Shown: positions 8,366-16,333 of the stretch, one piece after another
Layout: each line of letters starts with the position of its first letter
Numbering within the stretch: position 1 is the stretch's first letter
Assembly (NCBI GenBank): GCA_013289045.1
Contig: JABDAU010000039.1
Coordinates: 1-35,966, forward strand
Direction of reading: 5' to 3'
Length of the DNA stretch: 35,966 bases
From: Bacteroidota bacterium
GTDB lineage: Bacteria; Bacteroidota; Bacteroidia; Sphingobacteriales; Sphingobacteriaceae
The notes under the pieces: generated by a model
What the model was told of the DNA's origin: nothing
Database searches by the model: none
Seen by the model: only the letters and a program-made list of their open reading frames with translations
Position numbers and translations under genes: made by a program

Positions 8366-8498
8366 GCCGGCATCAAAAATAAAGAAGCAAAATGAAGTGC
8401 CGTTCCAGATCAGGCTTGAACGGTTTATGCGCGTTTTGGCTATCATCGTTGCTTTCCTGAGTACATTTTTCTTTTTCATCAAGATATTATTTTTCTGA
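8355..8498 (+). CDS. Small single-pass membrane protein, 47 aa
   Basis: This short frame begins at ATG 8355 inside the end of the GT2 gene (11-nt overlap). It ends with TGA at 8496-8498, whose last base is the A-less G-start junction TGATG of the next gene (1-nt overlap). The product has a charged N-terminus with several Lys/Arg and then one strongly hydrophobic C-terminal helix (about 26-47: LAIIVAFLSTFFFFIKILFF). The overlaps at both ends and the membrane helix argue that it is a real gene. I recognise no family. It could be a small subunit or stabiliser of the adjacent synthase or polymerase. Confidence 0.65.
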   Translation: MRVEPASKIKKQNEVPFQIRLERFMRVLAIIVAFLSTFFFFIKILFF

Positions 8499-10030
8499 TG
8501 GAGAACACCACAGGCAATAGCACCCATTATAAACCTGTTTATTCCGCAAACAGAGGTTTCCGGAATACACTGCGCCGGGTTTTCTTTATAGAAAAGTTGC
8601 ATAATGTCACGGGCATCGTGCTGCTTTCACTTGCTGCTGTGCTTATTGCTTTTGTAGTATCAGCCGGCGGAATTGTGGGAGGGATTCTTTTCATAATGGC
8701 AGTTGCCATTTTTCCAATCCTGTACTGCATCGTAATGCGGCCTGAATTTGGTATGCTGGTGCTCATTGTAATGGCGTTTTTGCTTTTTGTAATAGCACAG
8801 TTGGGCGTTGAAGGTCCAATAGGCACCATGATGGACGCCTTGCAATTGTTACTGATTCTGGGCATGCTGATCAAAATGAAAAAGGAGAATATAAAATCTC
8901 CTTTTAAAAGCCCCATTACTATGGTGATTATTATGTGGCTGGTGTATAATGTGCTGGAATGTGTAAATCCTGAAGCATCTTCAAGACTTGCATGGTTGTA
9001 TACAGTGCGTACCACGGCTGTTGTAACCTTTTGCTATTTTGTGTTTACTTACAATATCCGCTCGGTTAAGTATATCAGGCTGGTATTTTGGGTATGGCTC
9101 GTGTTATGTTTTATTGGTGCGGCTTATGGCTTTAAGCAGGAGTATATTGGCTTCAATCAGCATGAGCTGGCTTACCTTGCCCAGCCGGGCATAGCCGACC
9201 TGCTTTTCATCGACGGGCATTGGCGTAAGTTTTCCATTTTTTCAGATCCTGTGGCTTTTGCCTACAATATGTCAATGGCTATCATCTTCGTCATTTGCGC
9301 AGTAACGATGAAGATGAGCCTCTGGAAAAAGGTTGGCTTATTGATACTGGCCGGGGTTTGTTTTGATTCGATGCTGTTTTCGGGTACACGTGGCGCTAAT
9401 GTATTGGTACCCGCGGCCTTGGTGCTTTTTGCCATATTAAAGTTCAATAAGCGAATATTGCTATTTGCCTGTTTTGCAGGTTTTATAATGGTGGTATTGA
9501 TATTTATCCCTACATCAAATCCAAACTTGCAGCGTTTCCAAACGGCATTCAGGCCAAACAATGATGCCTCTTACAACCTGCGTAAGATGAACCAGAAAAG
9601 GATACAGCCATATATTGTAGCCCATCCCTTAGGCGGCGGTTTAGGGGCAACGGGCGTATGGGGCGTACGTTTTGCACCAAATTCGTACCTGGCGCATTTC
9701 CCGCCGGATAGCGGCTACATCAGGGTTGCCGTAGAGGAAGGTTGGATAGGCCTGTTGGTTTTTTGCCTGTTCATGTTTGTGGTGATTAAAACAGGCATCG
9801 ATAATTTTTATAAGATCAAAGATCCTGAGCTGAAAACGTATTGCCTTGCCGCGACGCTGATCGTGTTTGCATATAATCTGGCAAATTTCCCGCAGGAGGC
9901 ATTAGTGCAGTTTCCTTCCAATATAATGTTTTATTTTTGGGCTGCATTGATCAACATAACGCTTAAGCTTGACATCGAAAAGGAGAAGGAAAAGGCAAAA
10001 GCTTTGGAGCCGGTTGTAATTGCTGCGTAA
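8498..10030 (+). CDS. O-antigen ligase / Wzy-type polymerase family protein
   Basis: The 510-residue protein is hydrophobic throughout, with about 10-12 transmembrane segments and a large loop around residues 345-410 containing PNNDASYNLRKMNQ and HPLGGGLGATG. This architecture and the SGTRGA stretch before it match the O-antigen ligase/polymerase (Wzy_C) superfamily. In an EPS operon with a chain-length protein and a flippase in the same locus, the natural role is polymerising undecaprenyl-linked repeat units in the periplasm. The C-terminus is short, charged and cytoplasmic (IEKEKEKAK). Ligase and polymerase cannot be told apart by sequence alone; the neighbours favour polymerase. Confidence 0.83.
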   Translation: MENTTGNSTHYKPVYSANRGFRNTLRRVFFIEKLHNVTGIVLLSLAAVLIAFVVSAGGIVGGILFIMAVAIFPILYCIVMRPEFGMLVLIVMAFLLFVIAQLGVEGPIGTMMDALQLLLILGMLIKMKKENIKSPFKSPITMVIIMWLVYNVLECVNPEASSRLAWLYTVRTTAVVTFCYFVFTYNIRSVKYIRLVFWVWLVLCFIGAAYGFKQEYIGFNQHELAYLAQPGIADLLFIDGHWRKFSIFSDPVAFAYNMSMAIIFVICAVTMKMSLWKKVGLLILAGVCFDSMLFSGTRGANVLVPAALVLFAILKFNKRILLFACFAGFIMVVLIFIPTSNPNLQRFQTAFRPNNDASYNLRKMNQKRIQPYIVAHPLGGGLGATGVWGVRFAPNSYLAHFPPDSGYIRVAVEEGWIGLLVFCLFMFVVIKTGIDNFYKIKDPELKTYCLAATLIVFAYNLANFPQEALVQFPSNIMFYFWAALINITLKLDIEKEKEKAKALEPVVIAA

Positions 10031-10064
10031 CAATAAAATGAATATATCGGTATAACACTCAATC

Positions 10065-11276
10065 ATGCCCCACAAAGGAACGCTGCTGCCCATATTCATT
10101 TTTAGTAACATGCGCTATGATAGCCCTATCGAGGCTACATCGCTTTTCCTGGCCCGCAGTTTGGCTCGAAACAGGGAGGTTTATTATATCCAATATCCCT
10201 ACACCATCAGGGATTACATGCGGGATAAGGATTCCCCAAAGTTCGCTTCTATAAAAAGCAGTTTTTTCAGCGCATCAAAAGCAGTTTTGGATACGGAAAT
10301 TCCTAATCTTAAAAAAGTTATCCTGCCTATTGTATTGCCCATTAATTTCCTTAGCGAGGGAAAGACCTATCGTCGCATATTAAAAATGAATGAGCGGAGT
10401 ATTGTGCAGCGCATCCGGTCAGTATTGAAAAGCCGGAATATCGACCATTTCGTGTTTATCAATTCTTTTAACTTTCATTATCCCGGCATTGGCAAAGCTC
10501 TAAAACCCGATCTGGATATTTACCAATGCGTCGACCCGATGATCACGCCGTATGATATGAAGCACGGCATTGTTTCAGAACTCCAGCTGGTTAAGGAAAG
10601 TGATATGGTGATCTGCACAGCACGGGCATTGTACGAGGAGAAGATCAAAATAAACCCCAAAACTTATTTTGTGCCGAATGCTGCCGATATCTCGCATAGC
10701 TCAAAAGCATTGGAAACTGATTTGCCGCTGCATCCGCTATTAATAGAGTATAAAAAACCGATCATAGGTTATTTTGGAAGCATTGAACGCAGGATGGATT
10801 ATGACCTGCTTCAAAAAGTGATCACTGCAAATCCGGATAAAAGCTTTGTATTTGTAGGGCCAATGTACAGGGAGCATCTGCCGGAATGGTTCTTAAACAG
10901 TCCCAATGTGCATTTACCCGGACCTGTACCATATAATGAAATGCCATCGATGTTAAAGGGATTTGACATCACCATCATTCCTTTTAAGAAAGACGAAGTA
11001 AGCGCCACTATTTTCCCGCTGAAACTATTTGAATATTTAGGCGCCGGAAAACCTGTGATTATTACCGACTTTAACCCTGATCTGAAAGATTATACAAAAG
11101 ACGCCGTGGAGATTTGCAGTAATGCAGATGAATTCTCTGCTGCTATCAATAATATTCTTCAAAATGACACACCCGAAAAACAAGCTTACCGATTGGAGGT
11201 GGCGCAACAAAATACCTGGGATATCAGGGCCGATGAAATTGCCGGTATAATTGAAGCCTGGCTTTCAGGTAAATAG
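10065..11276 (+). CDS. Glycosyltransferase, GT4/GT1-like GT-B fold
   Basis: The 403-residue soluble protein has the GT-B arrangement. The C-terminal half shows GYFGSIERRMDYDLL, a VFVGP strand, and the nucleotide-sugar loop FPLKLFEYLGAGKPVI (E-x7-E-like region). The N-terminal domain (HFVFINSFNFHYPG, YQCVDPM) resembles the acceptor-binding part of TuaH/GumK-type enzymes. It probably transfers a sugar from NDP-sugar onto the lipid-linked EPS intermediate. It starts 34 nt after the polymerase gene and is the last gene of the first forward operon. The next two genes are in reverse. Confidence 0.82.
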   Translation: MPHKGTLLPIFIFSNMRYDSPIEATSLFLARSLARNREVYYIQYPYTIRDYMRDKDSPKFASIKSSFFSASKAVLDTEIPNLKKVILPIVLPINFLSEGKTYRRILKMNERSIVQRIRSVLKSRNIDHFVFINSFNFHYPGIGKALKPDLDIYQCVDPMITPYDMKHGIVSELQLVKESDMVICTARALYEEKIKINPKTYFVPNAADISHSSKALETDLPLHPLLIEYKKPIIGYFGSIERRMDYDLLQKVITANPDKSFVFVGPMYREHLPEWFLNSPNVHLPGPVPYNEMPSMLKGFDITIIPFKKDEVSATIFPLKLFEYLGAGKPVIITDFNPDLKDYTKDAVEICSNADEFSAAINNILQNDTPEKQAYRLEVAQQNTWDIRADEIAGIIEAWLSGK

Positions 11277-11303
11277 CCTTATTTATTATAGGTCAGCTAT
11301 TTA
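11270..11303. terminator. Possible bidirectional terminator hairpin between converging genes
   Basis: The perfect 8-bp inverted repeat TAAATAGC/GCTATTTA, with an 18-nt loop, overlaps both stop codons (11274-11276 forward and 11297-11299 reverse). The stem is AT-rich and no long T tract follows, so termination is only suggested. Confidence 0.3.
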
Positions 11304-12070
11304 TGTTTTGGATGTGTTATGTATTCCCATGTGTGTGCAACGTTACGATACACAGTCCGTGCAATATAAACTAAGAAGTTATCGCTTTGCCTGAGATTAC
11401 TGCGTTTCATGGTGCTGGGTTCATCCGAAGAGTTTACCTGGTCGAACAATCCTTTGTAGTCATCATAAAACAAGGCTTTGCCTTTATTCTTCAGGAATGA
11501 TTGCGCCATCAGGAATTCTGTCCTGTCACCTTTAAGGCCTTCAGCATAACGGCCAAATTTTTGAAAGAAAGTAGTACGCCGCAAATGGGGATGATCGCTA
11601 TATACGTGGAATTTGCGATGTCCGGGTTTCCAGATACCAAATTTCATATCAGAAAACCCTTTTTTATAGGGCTTTAGATATGGATACTTAAAGTAAGCAT
11701 AGAAGCGAACCAGATCCAGCGTTTTACGCTTCTCCATAAACTCCAGCGCATCAGCCAGGTGTTCCGCATAGCCGGGAAACGGATCAAAGTCTTCCTGTAC
11801 ATATAAGGTATAGGGCGTATTAACAGCATCCTGACCTTTATTGATATTGTTACCAAGACCCTTGTTAACCGGGGTAGTAACCAGCCTGAAATGATGGGGG
11901 CCGGACATTTCCTTTAACCTTTCCTGGTGCTCGGGTTTGCTGCCATCGTCAGAAACGACAATATCACCAAACTCAATTTCCTGGTCGCTGAAGGCTTTCA
12001 GAAGCCTTTCAAGCGACTGGCTGCGGTTATAGTGGGTGATCAATAATGTTATAGCATCAAATTTTTTCAT
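11297..12070 (-). CDS. GT2 family glycosyltransferase (paralogue A)
   Basis: The 257-residue soluble GT2-type protein has ITLLITHYNRSQSLERLL at the N-terminus, the nucleotide-binding VSDDGSKPEH, and LYVQEDFDP at the position of the usual DxD (Q-E-D rather than D-x-D). The GLGNNINKGQ loop is also typical of GT2. It is clearly a paralogue of the gene just upstream (12089-12883): long blocks such as GDIVVSDDGSKPEH and NNINKGQDAVNTP are identical. The 18-nt gap makes the pair one transcription unit. Both are antisense to the surrounding EPS genes. The sugar specificity is unknown. Confidence 0.8.
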   Translation of the reverse strand: MKKFDAITLLITHYNRSQSLERLLKAFSDQEIEFGDIVVSDDGSKPEHQERLKEMSGPHHFRLVTTPVNKGLGNNINKGQDAVNTPYTLYVQEDFDPFPGYAEHLADALEFMEKRKTLDLVRFYAYFKYPYLKPYKKGFSDMKFGIWKPGHRKFHVYSDHPHLRRTTFFQKFGRYAEGLKGDRTEFLMAQSFLKNKGKALFYDDYKGLFDQVNSSDEPSTMKRSNLRQSDNFLVYIARTVYRNVAHTWEYITHPKHK

Positions 12071-12088
12071 AAAAATGCCGGGGTACTG

Positions 12089-12883
12089 CTAATATTTTTT
12101 AAAGAGATACTCATATGTCCATTTGGCCAGCTTAAATTGCAGGTATGCTGCTCTTATAGCCAATGCAGCAGGATTTTTGCTTTCGCGCCAACCTGCACGG
12201 CCCATAGTGCTTGGCTCGTCGGACGAGTTTTTCTGATAGAACAGATCGTTAAAATTATTATAGAAAAGACCTTTGCCTTTCTTTTGTACAAATGCCAAAG
12301 CCATGCGAAATTCAGTCAAATCGCCCTTTATACCTTCCGGGTAACGGCCAAATTTCTCCGTAAAATCACTTCTTCTCAAATGCGGGTGATCACTGTAAAC
12401 GTAGAATTTTAAATGATTATTTGAAAGAAATCCGGGTTTAAATAACATTTCGAAATAGCCTTTACCATAATGCTTTAAATATGGGTATCTAAAGTAAGCA
12501 TAGAAGCGAATAATATCTATGGATGCATCGGTATTCATAAACTCTACTGCATCTTTAAAGTGCTCCAGGAAAGCTTCTTTAGGCTCAAAATCTTCCTGTA
12601 CATAAAGCGTTAAAGGCGTATTTACAGCATCTTGCCCTTTGTTTATATTATTGCCTAAACCACGATTAACCGGGGTAGTGACCAGCCTGAAATTATATTT
12701 ATCTTTAATTCTATGCAGCTTGTCAAGATGTTCAGGCTTACTGCCATCATCCGAAACCACGATATCGCCAAAACGGATATGCTGGTTAATAAAAGTCTGC
12801 AGCAAACGTTCCAGCGATGCGCTGCGGTTGTAATGTGTGATGAGTAAAGTAATATCTTCGAAATGGGTATCGTTTATATCCAT
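12089..12883 (-). CDS. GT2 family glycosyltransferase (paralogue B)
   Basis: The 264-residue protein has the same arrangement as its downstream paralogue: ITLLITHYNRSASLERLL, VSDDGSKPEH, LYVQEDFEP and a shared C-terminal block containing SSDEPSTM. The N-terminus carries eight extra residues. A TATTTTTG box lies 16 nt upstream of its ATG on the reverse strand, in an 80-nt region shared with the divergent flippase gene. Tandem duplication followed by divergence best explains the pair; the two could add successive similar sugars or transfer to different acceptors. Confidence 0.8.
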   Translation of the reverse strand: MDINDTHFEDITLLITHYNRSASLERLLQTFINQHIRFGDIVVSDDGSKPEHLDKLHRIKDKYNFRLVTTPVNRGLGNNINKGQDAVNTPLTLYVQEDFEPKEAFLEHFKDAVEFMNTDASIDIIRFYAYFRYPYLKHYGKGYFEMLFKPGFLSNNHLKFYVYSDHPHLRRSDFTEKFGRYPEGIKGDLTEFRMALAFVQKKGKGLFYNNFNDLFYQKNSSDEPSTMGRAGWRESKNPAALAIRAAYLQFKLAKWTYEYLFKKY

Positions 12884-12899
12884 ATTAAGCTAATATCCT

Positions 12900-12907
12900 C
12901 AAAAATA
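12900..12907 (-). promoter_or_regulatory. Candidate -7 promoter box for the paralogous GT2 pair
   Basis: On the reverse strand this reads TATTTTTG, an exact TAnnTTTG match, 16 nt before the start codon of the gene at 12883. A clear TTTG -33 element is not seen at the expected distance. Confidence 0.45.
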
Positions 12908-12922
12908 CAATCATATTATAAA

Positions 12923-12956
12923 TTTGTTGTTATATTCATCAAGTACCCTATTTTTG
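12923..12956 (+). promoter_or_regulatory. Bacteroidota-type promoter of the flippase gene
   Basis: TTTGTTG at 12923-12929 and TATTTTTG at 12949-12956 are spaced 19-22 nt apart, matching the -33 TTTG / -7 TAnnTTTG pattern of Bacteroidota. Transcription would start about 7 nt after the -7 box, at the ATG (12964) or one base from it, so the mRNA may be leaderless. Confidence 0.55.
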
Positions 12957-12963
12957 TGTCCGT

Positions 12964-14319
12964 ATGCCGTCTAAAATAGTTGCCGTATTCCAAAATAAGC
13001 ACTTTCTGTCACTATCCGGCAACGTGATCATGTCTGGCCTGGGCATGTTAAATATGGCATTACTTTATCGTTCACTCTCCATAAGCGATGCCGGTGTATG
13101 GGTCTATTTTATCAACACCTTAACACTTGTCGACAGCATGCGGTCAGGGTTTATCACTACCGCTTTTATAAAATTCTATGCCGGGTCAACTATTGAACGT
13201 GCCAATGCCGTGGCAGGCTCTGCATGGTTCATTGGCGGCTGTATAACCGGCATATTAGTCCTGGTAAACATTCCTTTCCTGTTCGTTCAGCACCTGATAG
13301 ATAACCCGGGATATGTATTACTCATCAAAATGTTCTCAATATGCTTTGTATGCATGTTCCCCTGGTTTATTGCTACCTGCGTTGTTACGGCCGAACAACG
13401 TTTTGACAAGCTTTTATACATACGCTTTGTAAACGTTGGTGGTTTTACTATCTATATCATCCTGCTCATCATATTTAAGCGGATAAATGTTACCTCGGTA
13501 GCATATGCCTACATTTTCTCGCATTTTGTTACCAGCATTTTTTGTCTTGTGAAAGGTTGGGCGCGTTTCAGCACATTTGGTAAACGTACCTGGGAAAACA
13601 TAACAGAACTGTACCATTTTGGCAAATACAGCCTTGGCACATCCCTCAGCGCCAACCTATGGGCTTATTCGGATAGCTTTATGCTGGAAACTTTGATTGG
13701 GGGTAAAGCCGGTTATGCCGCCATCGCTATTTTTAACCTTGGTCAGAATTTGATGCAGACTGTGGAGATATTGCTACGCAGCTTCGCGGCTACTGCTTTA
13801 CCGTCACTGGCAGCTGCTTTCAACCGCAATGAAGAAGATAGCGTGATCTATATCATGAAAAAGTATATTGGGATGATCACTTTCATGCTGGTGCCGATCA
13901 TTATTTTCGGCTGGCTGCTGGCCGACCTGCCGATCTATATCATAGGTGGTGGTAAATACCTGCATTCATCCGCGGCGAATGTGTTCCGTATTTTATTGGC
14001 CTTTGCGATAATTACACCTGCCGACAGATTTTTTGCACTAACGATAGATGTGATCAACAGGCCGAAAATAAACTTCTACAAGCTGCTGGTGATGCTCGCC
14101 ACAAATATCATCTTCAATTACATCGGATTATTAATATTCCCTAATGCTTATGGTGTAACGCTTACCACGTTTGCACCGATACTGGTTGGATTGCTGGTAG
14201 GGTATTTTGCGCTAAATAACTGGCGCAAATTCTCGTTCTGGGATACCTATGTGGTTGGCTGGCGCGAAACAAAGCTGGCTTTGATAGGTATAAAACAGAA
14301 ATTTCTCGCCAAAGGGTAG
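12964..14319 (+). CDS. Wzx-type polysaccharide flippase (MVF/MATE-like superfamily)
   Basis: The 451-residue protein has about 12-14 hydrophobic segments evenly spaced along its length, the arrangement of polysaccharide biosynthesis (Wzx/RfbX) transporters that move undecaprenyl-diphosphate-linked repeat units to the periplasm. Typical stretches are FGKYSLGTSLSANLWAYSDS, and LPSLAAAFNRNEEDS with PIIIFGWLLADLPIYIIGG after it. It stands alone in the forward direction between two reverse-strand units and has its own promoter. It is the partner expected for the Wzy-like polymerase at 8498-10030. The 7-nt gap to the reverse-strand anti-sigma gene shows that the two converge. Confidence 0.86.
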   Translation: MPSKIVAVFQNKHFLSLSGNVIMSGLGMLNMALLYRSLSISDAGVWVYFINTLTLVDSMRSGFITTAFIKFYAGSTIERANAVAGSAWFIGGCITGILVLVNIPFLFVQHLIDNPGYVLLIKMFSICFVCMFPWFIATCVVTAEQRFDKLLYIRFVNVGGFTIYIILLIIFKRINVTSVAYAYIFSHFVTSIFCLVKGWARFSTFGKRTWENITELYHFGKYSLGTSLSANLWAYSDSFMLETLIGGKAGYAAIAIFNLGQNLMQTVEILLRSFAATALPSLAAAFNRNEEDSVIYIMKKYIGMITFMLVPIIIFGWLLADLPIYIIGGGKYLHSSAANVFRILLAFAIITPADRFFALTIDVINRPKINFYKLLVMLATNIIFNYIGLLIFPNAYGVTLTTFAPILVGLLVGYFALNNWRKFSFWDTYVVGWRETKLALIGIKQKFLAKG

Positions 14320-14326
14320 GGTCAAA

Positions 14327-14839
14327 TTAAAAGTTTAGCGTAACGGTAAATTTATTGGCTTTAGTTTGCACATTATAATGGTAAACGAATTTATCTGCCG
14401 CTTTTGTGATAATAATAAGGCCGAAATGTTCTACTATTTTCTCCACTGCGTCCAGGTCGCCCATTGTACTTTCTTCACAACCAAAACGTATTGTATCTTT
14501 TCCTTCGGGGATGGCGTAAAGCGTATGCAGGATATCGTGGGTGATCGGTATCCGGTTTTCAGATGAATTGGCATAGGAAATGAGCGATAACGGCATACCA
14601 TGATCGGTTTTGGTGATCACAATGCTATTATCCTCCACGGCGATATCTACCAGCGTATAGCGGCTAAAGGAATGCTTTAGCGCGTTGGTAAGCAGCTCGG
14701 TAAGGATTATCTTTGATTTAAACAGCAAATTAATGGCAGGCACATTTGCAACCAGGTTGTCGTTTATAAACTCAAGCATCTGCTTCAGCGCAGATGTGAG
14801 GTTATCACTGCCGGTTATAAATTCAAATTGCCTGGTCAT
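14327..14839 (-). CDS. HATPase-type anti-sigma/serine kinase-like protein (RsbW/SpoIIAB-like)
   Basis: This small soluble GHKL ATPase, about 170 residues, has the N-box ELLTNALKHSF and a following G1-like TKTDHGMPL, where the DxG contacts the adenine. In partner-switching systems such proteins bind a sigma factor or another target and phosphorylate the STAS antagonist. I place the start at ATG 14839, 12 nt after the STAS stop. The frame stays open to 14908, but the extra N-terminus would overlap the STAS gene by 56 nt and is Lys/Arg-rich, unlike the family. It is the last gene of the four-gene reverse operon. The target is not evident; no dedicated sigma factor adjoins it. Confidence 0.78.
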   Translation of the reverse strand: MTRQFEFITGSDNLTSALKQMLEFINDNLVANVPAINLLFKSKIILTELLTNALKHSFSRYTLVDIAVEDNSIVITKTDHGMPLSLISYANSSENRIPITHDILHTLYAIPEGKDTIRFGCEESTMGDLDAVEKIVEHFGLIIITKAADKFVYHYNVQTKANKFTVTLNF

Positions 14840-14852
14840 CAGCGTAGGCTGT

Positions 14853-15188
14853 TTATATGGCCGAGGCCGCTTCCTGGTAGTCTCCATAAATTTTAAATAC
14901 TTTATCAAGCCTGATCAGCAGCAGCAGCTCGTAAACATCCGGGCGCATGGCTGTAAGTATAACATCCAGCTTTTGCGCCATGGCGTGTTTTAATATAGCC
15001 ACCAATGAACCTAAAAATGAACTATCTATATATTCAACACGGTTAAAATCAATTACAATATTTTTTTTATGACGATCGAGCAATTCCGTTACCTGTGTCT
15101 TAAACAGATCCGAGTTATCCAAATTAGCTTCGGAAATTTCAATCTCGATAAGTAAATGGCCCGGTGTATCCTTTAGTATTTTAATCAT
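14853..15188 (-). CDS. STAS-domain anti-sigma factor antagonist
   Basis: The 111-residue single STAS domain is a cytoplasmic partner-switch protein. The strand-helix signature NIVIDFNRVEYIDSSFLGSL holds the expected phosphorylation site at Ser56/Ser57, just after Asp55. The unphosphorylated form would bind the neighbouring HATPase protein; the PP2C phosphatase encoded 3 nt upstream would restore it after phosphorylation. The gene order phosphatase-antagonist-kinase matches RsbU-RsbV-RsbW logic. The length is typical and the fold complete. Confidence 0.87.
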   Translation of the reverse strand: MIKILKDTPGHLLIEIEISEANLDNSDLFKTQVTELLDRHKKNIVIDFNRVEYIDSSFLGSLVAILKHAMAQKLDVILTAMRPDVYELLLLIRLDKVFKIYGDYQEAASAI

Positions 15189-15191
15189 TTG

Positions 15192-16331
15192 TTAACTTAT
15201 TTTGCGGATTTGTATTATGCTGCAATCATCAACCCGTAAACCGGTTAATGATTCAAAAAGTTCATTTTTTAAACTTTCAAAAGAATGATCGTTGTTCAAT
15301 AAAGGTTTCAGGCTATTCATAAACTGGTTGTAATCGCTCTTTTTGCCACTGCCGGCAGAAAGATCGGTCATCCCGTCGGTAAAAATAAACAACCTGTCGT
15401 TATTTCCTAAACTAATCTGCTGTTCGGTGAAATTTCCATTAGCGAATAAACCAAGCAGCAAACCGTCTGAGCTAACACGTTTTAATTGTGATGTTTTAGC
15501 ATCATAATGCAGCAACGGCAGATCTCCTGCACCTGAATAGCTGATCTGGTTAGTAGCTGTATCGATCATCAATAAAGAAAGACTCGATAACATGTCTTTT
15601 AATACATCATCAAGGCAAATTACTTCATTAACCTTCTGCAATATACTGGCCACGGAATAATCACCGCTATAAGCTCCAAACCGCACCGCAGCACGTACAT
15701 AGCTCAAAAAGCTGAAGGTAAAAAACCAGGCCGTCCACTTTTTACCCATGATATCACCCAGTACAACAAATGTATGCGTGTCATCAGCATGGATAAAATC
15801 TATAAAATCACCGCCGGGGATATCCTGGTAGGGTTGATGCCAGAAATCGATATGAAAGCCTTTAATGTACGGAGTGCTATGCGGGATAGTGCGAACGTTG
15901 AGCGCTTCTGCTGCACGTTTTAACTCATTCTTTGATAACTCATGTTGTTTTTGAACGGTATAGATGATGTTGTTAAGTTTGGACACGATCACGTTTACGG
16001 GCGTGTCCTTCAATACATAATCAACCGCCTGCAGGCCAAGGCCTTTCACCATCAGTTCGTTATCTGATATATGGGTAAGAAAGATGAATGGGATATCCAT
16101 CAAAGCCGCGTCAGCCAATAATTCTTCCCTGAACTGCAGTCCATTCATGGCAGGCATTTCATAGTCGGACAGAACAGCATCAGGGATATTGGTTTTTAGC
16201 AAAGTAAGCGCATCCGCAGCTGATTCAGCTGTAACGCATTCAAAACCGGCCTTCCTGAAAGCGCGCGACAGCATTTTCAGGAACAGCTGATTATCATCAA
16301 CCAATAGTATTTTTTTTGTGATAGTGCTCAT
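15192..16331 (-). CDS. Response regulator with PP2C/SpoIIE phosphatase output (RsbU/HsbR-like)
   Basis: The N-terminal receiver domain (about 5-120) has the acidic pair in LLVDDN (12-13), phospho-acceptor Asp56 in LSDYEMPAMNG, the switch Thr in FIFLTH and Lys in DYVLKD. A short helical linker leads to a PP2C domain with IPGGDFIDF and VLGDIMGKK (metal-binding Asp residues) and FIFTDGMTDL near the end. Phosphorylation of the receiver should control dephosphorylation of the STAS protein encoded next. I chose ATG 16331, which leaves 2 nt after the upstream stop; the frame extends to a TTG at 16337. No histidine kinase lies nearby. Confidence 0.88.
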   Translation of the reverse strand: MSTITKKILLVDDNQLFLKMLSRAFRKAGFECVTAESAADALTLLKTNIPDAVLSDYEMPAMNGLQFREELLADAALMDIPFIFLTHISDNELMVKGLGLQAVDYVLKDTPVNVIVSKLNNIIYTVQKQHELSKNELKRAAEALNVRTIPHSTPYIKGFHIDFWHQPYQDIPGGDFIDFIHADDTHTFVVLGDIMGKKWTAWFFTFSFLSYVRAAVRFGAYSGDYSVASILQKVNEVICLDDVLKDMLSSLSLLMIDTATNQISYSGAGDLPLLHYDAKTSQLKRVSSDGLLLGLFANGNFTEQQISLGNNDRLFIFTDGMTDLSAGSGKKSDYNQFMNSLKPLLNNDHSFESLKNELFESLTGLRVDDCSIIQIRKIS

Positions 16332-16333
16332 GT

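Noticed and set aside
8539..9015. Long reverse-strand frame inside the Wzy-like gene
   Set aside because: It lies wholly within a well-supported membrane gene, and its composition is the mirror of hydrophobic codons.
14840..14908. Upstream start of the HATPase gene at 14908
   Set aside because: It overlaps the STAS gene by 56 nt and adds a Lys/Arg-rich segment unlike the family; ATG 14839 is preferred.
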